DNA of 5,355 bases, taken from an uncultured Flavobacteriales bacterium. Lineage in GTDB: Bacteria > Bacteroidota > Bacteroidia > Flavobacteriales > Vicingaceae. The position numbers and the translations under genes were made by a program. Within the stretch, counting starts at the first letter, position 1. Every line of letters starts with the position of its first letter. Below are positions 1 to 5,355 of the stretch, piece after piece. Location of the stretch: NCBI GenBank assembly GCA_913052515.1, contig CAJXFJ010000152.1:1-5355 (forward strand), in the 5' to 3' direction. Below the pieces are notes generated by a model. It did no database searches. It saw nothing but the letters and a program-made list of their open reading frames with translations, and had not been told where the DNA came from.

Positions 1-1314
1 AACAAGCATTCCTAGTGTAGAATCACCATTGGCCGCCCAATTAGCAATGTTTTCGGGCAACTGATAGCCACTGTTATTAAAATTGGCTTTGTGATCGTCA
101 ATTTCAGTCTGACTCAATTGAATTATATATGGCCATTCATAGCCTATTGAATTGTTGCTTTTTGGCCCTGCATGGGCCCACATACCATAAATGTCAGGGT
201 TGTTTATCCATGCCTGACCATTTTTTACTACACTGATAAAATCTGAACTGTAAATTGCACTCCCAAAGTCTTTAATTAATAAACCACTTTCATTCAATTT
301 ATTTTGAAAAATACTTTGATTCACATTTATGTTAGTCTTGAAGTTTTGAAGATCAATGTCTGTATTAACATTCAGTGGTTTTGCTTGCTTGCTTGAATAA
401 AACAAGCCATAATCAGTAGCTACATAAATGCTATTTTTAGAAAGAGTGATATCATTTACTTTTTGAATGTTGACATTGAAGTTGACCAAGTTTGAATCTT
501 CCCCAAAGAGCAATGATGGTCCGTTTGAGTTTAATCCTACCCAAGTATTATTTTGCTCTATGAATAGTGCATTGTAATTCTTTTCATGGGTTGGAAAATG
601 TAGATTGTGTTTTATGGGGTTAAAAGGAAAATTCAGTTCATAATAATGAGGTTCGCTGCATTGAGCAATTAAGCGATTGTCTTCTGAAAGAAAGAGCTTG
701 GTTAGCTCACTTCTTAGAATGCTTGAAGGGGTATTTACGCGCTCCCAACTACCTCCGTGAAACACTTGTATGGTATAGATATTTCCAATGAGATAAGGTA
801 ATTCCGCAATAAACACCCTGTTTGAAGAGTCAACAGCTATAAACTTTGAAACGATACTATCATGATGAGTAAATTGGTTTCCATCAAAAGAGCTAGTTCC
901 CTTGTCACTTGCAATCCATAAGTTTCCAGATTGATCTTTCGCAATGTCATTGATATGATTGCTGAGCAAGCCATTCGTTTCATCATAATTGACAAAAGAA
1001 CCATTTTCATATTTACTTAAACCATGGGTGGTAAGTACCCATAATTGCTGATTAATTTTTAAAAACTTTCGGATACTTTGTTCTCTTGAAGTTAGACCTG
1101 ATATAAAACGAATAGAAACATTTCTACCATTGAAAAAGCAAATGCCTTTTTGGGTTCCAATCCAAATGGCTGTGTCATTTTCTACAAAAACAGTATTTAC
1201 AGTGTCTGAAAGTAAATCATCTGATGAATTGATGCCTTGCCAATAGCTTCTCTGTGCATTTAATTGAACACTCAGACAAAGAGTTAAAAAAAAGAAAAGT
1301 TTTGTTTTTATCAT
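1..1314 (-). CDS. Secreted beta-propeller (Reg_prop-like) protein with Bacteroidota extracellular C-terminal module, partial
   Basis: The reading frame is open from the ATG at 1314 to the window edge (438 codons, no stop), so the C-terminus is missing. Residues 1-21 form a signal peptide: a basic start, a hydrophobic FFFLTLCLSV core and an NAQ cleavage region. Export is therefore expected. Residues of about 40-315 carry roughly six propeller-like units. The clearest are AIWIGTQKGICFFNG (49-63), LWVLTTHGLSKYENG (91-105) and NLWIASDKGTSSFDG (131-145), which resemble the two-component-regulator propeller repeat (Reg_prop). The preceding GLLSNHINDIAKDQSG (115-130) is typical of that family. From about 330 the character changes: YGMWAHAGP, EWPYIIQLSQTEIDDH and GYQLPENIANWAANGD resemble a module found in large secreted Bacteroidota proteins, often with a type IX secretion C-terminal signal. 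That signal, if present, lies outside the window. No histidine kinase or DNA-binding domain is visible. The gene follows the phosphodiesterase by 53 bp on the same strand. The propeller call is fairly safe. The C-terminal match is from memory, and the function is unknown. Confidence 0.8.
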   Translation of the reverse strand, partial: MIKTKLFFFLTLCLSVQLNAQRSYWQGINSSDDLLSDTVNTVFVENDTAIWIGTQKGICFFNGRNVSIRFISGLTSREQSIRKFLKINQQLWVLTTHGLSKYENGSFVNYDETNGLLSNHINDIAKDQSGNLWIASDKGTSSFDGNQFTHHDSIVSKFIAVDSSNRVFIAELPYLIGNIYTIQVFHGGSWERVNTPSSILRSELTKLFLSEDNRLIAQCSEPHYYELNFPFNPIKHNLHFPTHEKNYNALFIEQNNTWVGLNSNGPSLLFGEDSNLVNFNVNIQKVNDITLSKNSIYVATDYGLFYSSKQAKPLNVNTDIDLQNFKTNINVNQSIFQNKLNESGLLIKDFGSAIYSSDFISVVKNGQAWINNPDIYGMWAHAGPKSNNSIGYEWPYIIQLSQTEIDDHKANFNNSGYQLPENIANWAANGDSTLGMLV

Positions 1315-1321
1315 CACTTTC

Positions 1322-1348
1322 GGTTTGGTGAATAGACTATTTCAAACC
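1322..1348. repeat. Imperfect inverted repeat in the gap between the phosphodiesterase and propeller genes
   Basis: On the plus strand GGTTTG (1322-1327) pairs with CAAACC (1343-1348). Inside it AATAG (1331-1335) pairs with CTATT (1337-1341) around a single A. This gives a two-part hairpin with a small unpaired bulge. It fills half of the 53-bp gap and ends eight bases before the propeller start codon. No T-run follows on the minus strand, so it is not a standard intrinsic terminator. It could be a weak terminator, an mRNA-processing or stabilising hairpin, or chance in AT-rich DNA. Confidence 0.35.
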
Positions 1349-1367
1349 ATTAAACGATGCCTCCAAA

Positions 1368-2132
1368 TCACATTTGATTTAAAATTTCTTTCAATCGATT
1401 TGGGAAATCAGTAATAATGCCATCAACTCCCATCTCGCAGTATTTTTGAAGGTTTTTAGGTTGATTCACCGTCCAAACATTCACCTTTTTCCCCATTTCG
1501 TGCATCTTTCTTACCACTTTGGGGTTTACGTACTTATAGTTGATGTTTATCTCTTGCGCAAAATCATATCGCATTACTCGCTTATAACTAAAACGACTTC
1601 CTCCATAAAAGGGAGCAACTGGAATAAAAGCGGCAAATAGTTTTTGCACATCACTATGCAAATCAGGAAGCTTTCTAAAATTAGCTAGAACTCGGTCGTT
1701 AAAAGATTGTATGATACACCAATCATGCGCTTGATATTCATCAACTAATTTGATGATGTTTTTTTCAATATCCTGATGGTATGGACTGCCATTTTTGATT
1801 TCTAATAATAAAGTGGTTCGCCCATTGACCAATTCTAAAACTTCTCTAAATGAAGGAATTCGTTCATGACTAAATTCAGGATTGAACCAAGAGCCAGCAT
1901 CATAACGTTTAAGCTGCTTTAGTTTTAACTTTCGCACACTTCCCCACCCATTAGAAGTTCGAACAACCGTTTTGTCATGTATAACCACAACTTTCTGATC
2001 AGCTGTTTGCCTTAAATCCATCTCAATCCGATCAACACCTATTTCAATTGCTTTAGCAAAAGCAGAAAGGGTATTTTCAGGGGCTAAGCCCGAGGCTCCA
2101 CGGTGTGCAATAACAAGTGGTTGTTTGCTCAT
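1368..2132 (-). CDS. Glycerophosphodiester phosphodiesterase, cytoplasmic UgpQ/GlpQ-like
   Basis: Complete 254-residue protein of normal length for the bacterial GDPD family (TIM-barrel fold). The family hydrolyses deacylated phospholipids such as glycerophosphocholine or glycerophosphoethanolamine to sn-glycerol 3-phosphate and the alcohol, using a divalent metal. The diagnostic elements are in order: AHRGASGLAPENT (9-21) with catalytic His10 and the PEN motif; the metal-binding pair Glu37 and Asp39 in IEMDLR; the second catalytic His52 in VIHDKT; Glu111 in LLLEIKNG as a further ligand; VNVWTVN (217-223); and the closing GVDGIITDFP (235-244). All expected catalytic residues are present, so it should be active. 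The N-terminus is MSKQPLVIAHRG with no signal peptide or lipobox, which points to a cytoplasmic enzyme. The ATG at 2132 places the barrel's first strand right after the start, as is usual. It is divergent from the repeat-protein gene. No glp transporter or kinase gene is nearby, so the natural substrate is not indicated by context. Confidence 0.93.
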   Translation of the reverse strand: MSKQPLVIAHRGASGLAPENTLSAFAKAIEIGVDRIEMDLRQTADQKVVVIHDKTVVRTSNGWGSVRKLKLKQLKRYDAGSWFNPEFSHERIPSFREVLELVNGRTTLLLEIKNGSPYHQDIEKNIIKLVDEYQAHDWCIIQSFNDRVLANFRKLPDLHSDVQKLFAAFIPVAPFYGGSRFSYKRVMRYDFAQEININYKYVNPKVVRKMHEMGKKVNVWTVNQPKNLQKYCEMGVDGIITDFPNRLKEILNQM

Positions 2133-2149
2133 AGTTTGTAAAAGTAAAG

Positions 2150-2184
2150 CAAATCCATCAATTTAAATTTAACATACATTTCAA
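2150..2184 (-). promoter_or_regulatory. Weak candidate promoter for the phosphodiesterase gene
   Basis: Read on the minus strand, TGGATTTG (2157-2150) matches the Bacteroidota -7 consensus TAnnTTTG at five of its six defined bases. A TTG (2184-2182) lies 24 bases upstream as a possible -33 element, slightly farther than usual. Transcription would start about ten bases before the ATG at 2132. The match is imperfect and the surrounding DNA is AT-rich, so this is only the best candidate in the divergent spacer. Confidence 0.28.
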
Positions 2185-2239
2185 TTTGGGTTGTTAGTAA
2201 ATCCTTATGTTAGATATCTCCATTGGCAACCTTTTGCTA

Positions 2240-2247
2240 TACATTTG
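2240..2247 (+). promoter_or_regulatory. Bacteroidota -7 promoter box upstream of the MORN-repeat gene
   Basis: TACATTTG is a perfect match to the Bacteroidota primary-sigma -7 consensus TAnnTTTG. The only nearby TTG (2223-2225) leaves just 14 bases of spacing, so the -33 element is weak or absent. The expected transcription start, about five to seven bases downstream, falls at roughly 2252-2254. That is practically on the first ATG at 2253 and bears on which ATG is used. Confidence 0.5.
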
Positions 2248-2252
2248 CTTAA

Positions 2253-3986
2253 ATGCTAAAACTTATGATGAAATACATCTCCCTTTTAATGATTAGTTGT
2301 TTTTCAACTTTTTTAGTTGCTCAAAATGAAGTTGAATACCAATGGCCAAATGGAAATGTGAAAGCCAAGGGTACCATGATTCAAAATGGAATTGAAGATG
2401 GAAGTTGGGAATATTATAATGAATCTGGAAAACTCGTTCAAAAGGTAACCTATCAATTTGGAGAACTGAATGGACCCTTTAAAAATTACAACGAAGAAGG
2501 TCAATTAATAGAGGAAGGAAAATTCACAGAAGCTAAAAGGGATAGTTTTTTTACAACTTTTTATGCAAGTGGAGCTGTTGAGTCCACAGGTTACTATGAT
2601 TTGGGTTATAAAGACAGTTTATGGACTTATTTTTATGAAAATGGGAAAAAGAAAATGGAAGGCTTTTATGAGCAAGATAAGCGCGTGAAAGTCTGGCAAG
2701 AGTGGTATGAAAATGGAAGGTTAAAACAAGTACTCAGTTATGCAGGAGAATTAGAACGAATAGATGCCTATTTTACAGAAGATGGTAAGCAGCTAGCCCA
2801 ATATGGTAAAGGCAAAATCATTGAGTTTTATTCGAATGATCAAATTAAATTTCAAGGAGAAATATTAAACAGTACAAGAAACGGGGAATGGAATTGGTAT
2901 CAAGAAAATGGGAAATTACTGCGTAAAGAAAATTATGTTGATGGCGTGCCGGAAGGAATTTGGGAAAAGTATTACGAAAGCGGACAATTGATGTGGAAAG
3001 GCAATTATGAAGGTGGTCAAAAACATAAAGCTTGGGAGTATTTTTTTGAGAATGGAAAGAAACAAAGTGAACAGCACTTTTTAATAGGTAAGAAGCAAGG
3101 TTTGTTTAAAAAATGGTTTAAGAACGGGAAACTAGCAGAAGAAGGGAATTATTTAGACAATCAAAAAATTGGTAAATGGAATTGGTACAGAGAGGACGGA
3201 AAGCTAGAAATGCAAGGTTACTTTGAGGAAAGTATTCAGCATGGAAGATGGACTTACTATTATGAAAATAGTAGCCAAGTGCTAAGTAAAGGAGAATTTA
3301 AAGAAGGGAAGCGAAATGGGAATTGGCAGTATTATTATTTAGATGGTAAGCCTTGGAAAGAAGGTTTTTTTAAAGATGATAAAAAAGACAGTACTTGGCA
3401 TTTTTGGCATGAGAATGGTCAACTATTAATGAGCGGAAACTTTAAAAATGGTCTCGAAGAGGGATTATGGAAGAGTAACTTCCCTGATGGAAAAAAACAA
3501 GATGAGGGAAGCTATCAAGATGGTTTAATGCACGCCCAATGGACAGGATGGTACCCGAATGGACAAAAGCGCTATCAAGGAACTTATGAAGCAGGGAAAA
3601 AAGAGGGCCTTTGGGAATACTGGAATGAAAGCGGATCTAAAGAATTAGAAGAGAATTATTTAGATGGAGTGTTGAATGGAATTCGAAAAAGTTGGTACGA
3701 GAGTGGCAAACTGAGAGATGAAGGAAATTATGTTTCTGGTGATCAAGATGGTTTATGGATCTATTATTATGAGAATGGTAATAAAATGATGGAGGCTAAT
3801 TATAAAGCCGGAAGATTGCATGGAAAAGTGGCAACTTGGTATGAAATAGGAACACTCGAAAGTGAGAAAAACTATACAGATGGCTTAGCTGATGGCGTAT
3901 TTCGATTTTATGAAAAGCAAGCTGATAAGCTCAAAATGGAAATTCGGTTTAAGGAGGGTAAAAAGTTAGAAGAAGAAGAAAAGTAG
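2253..3986 (+). CDS. Exported MORN_2/YwqK-type tandem-repeat protein
   Basis: Complete 577-residue protein. Residues 1-24 form a signal peptide (hydrophobic ISLLMISCFSTFLVA, then Q), so the mature chain is probably periplasmic or outer-membrane-associated. A Cys at 16 sits in MISC, a poor lipobox, and hydrophobic sequence continues after it, so a lipoprotein is less likely. The rest, from residue 29, is about 23 tandem units. Most are exactly 24 residues, with the pattern W-x-Y-Y-x-E-N-G-K-L, then a G-x-Y strand, a D-G turn and a closing G. This is the MORN_2 repeat of proteins often labelled YwqK-family antitoxin. The register breaks only at units 6 and 7 (147-169 and 170-187, 23 and 18 residues) and at unit 14 (332-356, 25 residues). 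The chain ends in an acidic-basic tail, EEEEK, with no type IX secretion domain. No toxin gene adjoins it, so an antitoxin role is not supported; a beta-strand scaffold or binding surface is more likely. ATGs at 2265 and 2268 are credible alternative starts and give a more typical signal peptide. Confidence 0.88.
   Translation: MLKLMMKYISLLMISCFSTFLVAQNEVEYQWPNGNVKAKGTMIQNGIEDGSWEYYNESGKLVQKVTYQFGELNGPFKNYNEEGQLIEEGKFTEAKRDSFFTTFYASGAVESTGYYDLGYKDSLWTYFYENGKKKMEGFYEQDKRVKVWQEWYENGRLKQVLSYAGELERIDAYFTEDGKQLAQYGKGKIIEFYSNDQIKFQGEILNSTRNGEWNWYQENGKLLRKENYVDGVPEGIWEKYYESGQLMWKGNYEGGQKHKAWEYFFENGKKQSEQHFLIGKKQGLFKKWFKNGKLAEEGNYLDNQKIGKWNWYREDGKLEMQGYFEESIQHGRWTYYYENSSQVLSKGEFKEGKRNGNWQYYYLDGKPWKEGFFKDDKKDSTWHFWHENGQLLMSGNFKNGLEEGLWKSNFPDGKKQDEGSYQDGLMHAQWTGWYPNGQKRYQGTYEAGKKEGLWEYWNESGSKELEENYLDGVLNGIRKSWYESGKLRDEGNYVSGDQDGLWIYYYENGNKMMEANYKAGRLHGKVATWYEIGTLESEKNYTDGLADGVFRFYEKQADKLKMEIRFKEGKKLEEEEK
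2337..3965 (+). repeat. 72-bp-period coding tandem repeats (about 23 MORN_2 units)
   Basis: Each 24-residue unit corresponds to 72 bp. Units 2-5 (residues 51-146), 8-13 (188-331) and 15-22 (357-548) keep this period exactly. The period is clear in protein but blurred in DNA: neighbouring units share short words such as GAAAATGGGAAA but differ at many codons, so the array is old and diverged rather than recently amplified. Units 9-10 (ENYVDGVPEG then YYESGQL) and 19-20 (ENYLDGVLNG then WYESGKL) look alike at their junctions, which hints at an older multi-unit duplication. Confidence 0.85.
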
Positions 3987-4016
3987 ATAAGCTGATTTTA
4001 AATCATTAATTATTAC

Positions 4017-4024
4017 TACCTTTG
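4017..4024 (+). promoter_or_regulatory. Bacteroidota -7 promoter box of the rimP-nusA operon
   Basis: TACCTTTG matches the -7 consensus TAnnTTTG perfectly and lies 31 bp after the repeat-protein stop codon. No clear TTTG is present at the -33 position; only a TG within CTGATTT (about 3992-3998) lies near the right distance. Transcription would begin near 4029-4031 and give a leader of about 60 nt before the rimP start at 4091. The placement in a short gap before a housekeeping operon supports it. Confidence 0.6.
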
Positions 4025-4043
4025 CGGCGATTTAAGTAAGAAG

Positions 4044-4071
4044 AAAGAGGGGACGAGAGTCCCCTCTTTTT
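4044..4071 (+). terminator. Strong intrinsic terminator hairpin in the rimP leader (candidate attenuator)
   Basis: AAAGAGGGGAC (4044-4054) and GTCCCCTCTTT (4059-4069) are perfect inverted repeats of 11 bp. They enclose a GAGA loop of the stable GNRA type closed by C-G. The T-run at 4067-4071 overlaps the foot of the right arm, so the working form is a 9-bp GC-rich stem followed by Ts, a textbook Rho-independent terminator. It lies 57 bp after the repeat-protein stop and can end that transcript. It also lies about 15 nt downstream of the predicted rimP transcription start and 19 bp before the rimP ATG. If that promoter is real, the hairpin is inside the rimP-nusA leader and would attenuate it. 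Confidence 0.88.
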
Positions 4072-4090
4072 ATAAAGGTAGTATTCAGAT

Positions 4091-4567
4091 ATGATTAGCG
4101 AAAGCTACATAACACAATTAGTAGAAGAGAAATTAGCGTCGAGTCCTGAAATGGACTACTTTATTGTTTCTATTTCTGTAAGTACAAGCAATGCAATACG
4201 AGTAGAAATTGATGGAGACAAAGGAGTAAATATTAACGATTGTGTGCAAATTAGTCGACATATTGAAGGAAGTTTGGATCGAGAAACAGAAGATTTTGAG
4301 TTAACGGTTAGTTCAGCAGGTATGGACCAGCCTTTCAAAATTTTAAGGCAGTATCAGCGCTATTTAGGCAGAGAGGTTCAGGTTTTAAACCAAGATGGGG
4401 AGAAAATAAAAGGCAAGCTGTTAGTTGCCGATGAGCAAGAAGTAATACTTGAACAACAAAGCCGTGAAAAAGTAGAAGGCAAGAAAAAGAAACAAGTAGT
4501 AACAAGAGAAATAAAGCTTCCTATGGAGCAAGTAAAAGAAACTAAAGTGGTAATATCTTTCAAATAA
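4091..4567 (+). CDS. rimP: Ribosome maturation factor RimP
   Basis: Complete 158-residue protein of usual length for RimP, which binds the free 30S subunit and assists its late assembly in the cytoplasm. The N-terminal alpha/beta domain (about 5-85) carries the family signatures GVNINDCVQISRHIEGSLD (45-63) and FELTVSSAGMDQPF (69-82), the latter corresponding to the VSSPGLDRPL motif of other RimPs. YQRYLGREVQV (88-98) leads into the C-terminal SH3-like domain (about 92-158), where GEKIKGKLL is a recognisable strand pair. A lysine-rich stretch, EKVEGKKKKQ (126-135), extends a loop of this domain and may contact rRNA; similar basic insertions are common in the phylum as far as I recall. The ATG at 4091 is the only start giving a normal N-terminus. 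AAAGG at 4074-4078 is 12 bases away and is not a convincing ribosome binding site. The gene is followed after 5 bp by nusA, the classic operon arrangement. Confidence 0.95.
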   Translation: MISESYITQLVEEKLASSPEMDYFIVSISVSTSNAIRVEIDGDKGVNINDCVQISRHIEGSLDRETEDFELTVSSAGMDQPFKILRQYQRYLGREVQVLNQDGEKIKGKLLVADEQEVILEQQSREKVEGKKKKQVVTREIKLPMEQVKETKVVISFK

Positions 4568-4572
4568 ATACA

Positions 4573-5355
4573 ATGGATAAGATAAATTTAACGGAGTCAT
4601 TCGCTGAGTTTAAGGAGTTTAAGGACATTGATCGTCCTACAATGATGAATATTTTGGAAACGGTTTTCCGAAACATGATCATTAAGAAATACGGTTCAGA
4701 TGAAAATTTTGATATCATTTTGAACATTGACAAAGGCGACTTAGAGGTATGGAGAAATAGAGAAATTGTTGAAGACGGTGAGGTTGAAGATGAGAATAGT
4801 CAAATCGCGCTTTCAGAAGCAATTAAAATTGAGCCGGACTTTGAGGTAGGTGAAGAAGCCTCTGAAGAAGTTAAGCTGGCAGATTTTGGTAGAAGAGCCG
4901 TACTAGCGCTTCGTCAGAATTTGATTTCTAAAGTGCTTGAACTAGAGAAAGATAATATTTTCAAAAAGTACGAAGATCGAGTTGGAGATATCATCAACGG
5001 AGAAGTTTATCAAGTCTGGAAAAGAGAACTTTTAATTTTAGACGATGAAGACAATGAGCTAATTCTTCCAAAGTCGGAGCAAATTCCAAATGACTATTTC
5101 AAGAAGGGAGACACCATTCGTGCAGTAGTGAAGAAAGTGGAAATGAGAAACAACAAGCCTATCATAACCCTTTCAAGAACTTCACCAGTTTTCTTAGAAA
5201 GATTATTTGAAATGGAAGTTCCTGAGATTTTTGACGGATTAATTACCATTAAAAATATTGTAAGAGAGCCAGGAGAAAGAGCAAAAGTAGCAGTAGAATC
5301 TTATGATGACAGAATTGACCCTGTAGGAGCTTGTGTGGGTATGAAAGGTTCTAGA
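4573..5355 (+). CDS. nusA: Transcription termination/antitermination factor NusA, N-terminal part
   Basis: The first 261 codons of NusA, open to the right edge of the window. NusA binds RNA polymerase, promotes pausing and intrinsic termination, and takes part in antitermination. Residues 1-130 match the RNA-polymerase-binding N-terminal domain, including FRNMIIKKYG and LADFGRRAVLALRQNLISK (102-120). Residues of about 136-202 form the S1 domain (GDIINGEVYQVWKRELLIL, ending in PIITLSRTSP). KH1 begins at about 204: FLERLFEMEVPEIFDG (207-222) and the signature DPVGACVGMKGSR (249-261) are near-invariant in the family. The window ends inside KH1, so the rest of KH1, KH2 and any C-terminal tail are not seen. 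An acidic stretch around 66-100 (EDGEVEDE, EVGEEASEE) lies within the N-terminal domain. The start at 4573 lies 5 bp after the rimP stop with no Shine-Dalgarno sequence, implying co-transcription and probably coupled translation. infB is the expected next gene. Confidence 0.97.
   Translation, partial: MDKINLTESFAEFKEFKDIDRPTMMNILETVFRNMIIKKYGSDENFDIILNIDKGDLEVWRNREIVEDGEVEDENSQIALSEAIKIEPDFEVGEEASEEVKLADFGRRAVLALRQNLISKVLELEKDNIFKKYEDRVGDIINGEVYQVWKRELLILDDEDNELILPKSEQIPNDYFKKGDTIRAVVKKVEMRNNKPIITLSRTSPVFLERLFEMEVPEIFDGLITIKNIVREPGERAKVAVESYDDRIDPVGACVGMKGSR

Noticed and set aside
1446..1640. Plus-strand 64-residue open frame inside the phosphodiesterase gene
   Set aside because: It lies entirely antisense to a gene with intact catalytic motifs, has no recognisable domain or promoter, and its composition is what a shadow frame would give.
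2298..2300. Cys16 of the repeat protein as a lipoprotein lipidation site
   Set aside because: The MISC context lacks the usual Leu at -3, and a further hydrophobic stretch, FSTFLVA, follows the cysteine. This fits an ordinary signal peptide cleaved near residue 23 or 24 better.
2313..2504. Minus-strand open frame opposite the 5' part of the repeat-protein gene
   Set aside because: It is antisense to the first repeats, has no motif, and its phenylalanine/isoleucine-rich composition is the complement of the Lys/Glu/Asn-rich codons of the real gene.
2253..3986. A toxin-antitoxin module, as the YwqK-family antitoxin label would suggest
   Set aside because: The flanking genes are a metabolic phosphodiesterase and rimP. 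No small toxin-like frame adjoins the gene, and the product carries a signal peptide, which does not suit a cytoplasmic antitoxin.
3993..4005. Palindrome TGATTT-T-AAATCA just after the repeat-protein stop, considered as that gene's terminator
   Set aside because: With a realistic loop only about four AT-rich base pairs remain, and it overlaps the -33 region of the rimP promoter. The GC-rich hairpin at 4044-4071 is a far better terminator.
4074..4078. AAAGG as a Shine-Dalgarno site for rimP
   Set aside because: It is 12 bases from the ATG and lies at the foot of the terminator. Bacteroidota generally do not rely on Shine-Dalgarno pairing, and no other gene here shows one.
4156..4563. Two minus-strand open frames opposite rimP (4156-4338 and 4378-4563)
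   Set aside because: Both are fully antisense to a well-conserved rimP and show Ser/Cys/Phe-rich low-complexity translations with no domain signature.

Overview
The window reads as a chromosomal fragment of a member of the Bacteroidota. The signs are low GC content, -7 promoter boxes of the TAnnTTTG type, no convincing Shine-Dalgarno sequences, a secreted protein whose C-terminal module is typical of large extracellular Bacteroidota proteins, a long MORN_2/YwqK repeat protein, and a rimP-nusA gene pair with a Bacteroidota-style NusA. The sequence alone does not fix the order; an aquatic Flavobacteriales or related lineage is a guess.

Layout. Positions 1-2132 hold two genes on the minus strand. 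Upstream is a cytoplasmic glycerophosphodiester phosphodiesterase (1368-2132). After a 53-bp gap comes a secreted beta-propeller protein (1-1314) that runs off the left edge. A 120-bp divergent spacer (2133-2252) separates these from the plus-strand genes. The first plus-strand gene encodes an exported protein of 577 residues made almost wholly of about 23 tandem 24-residue MORN_2/YwqK repeats (2253-3986). A 104-bp spacer follows with a perfect -7 box and a very strong GC-rich hairpin plus T-tract. Then come rimP (4091-4567) and, 5 bp later, nusA (4573 to the right edge, truncated in its first KH domain).

How the genes work together. RimP (30S maturation) and NusA (transcription elongation and termination) form the conserved translation/transcription operon, which probably continues to infB outside the window. 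The phosphodiesterase and the propeller gene are co-oriented and may be co-transcribed, but no functional link is visible. The repeat protein has no visible partner gene.

The most interesting signal is the intrinsic-terminator hairpin at 4044-4071. It lies downstream of the likely rimP promoter and upstream of the rimP start. It could both end the repeat-protein transcript and attenuate rimP-nusA, and NusA itself could plausibly set its efficiency. The second is the left-edge protein, which appears to join a Reg_prop-type beta-propeller to a Bacteroidota secreted-protein module. No mobile element, CRISPR array, tRNA or rRNA was seen.
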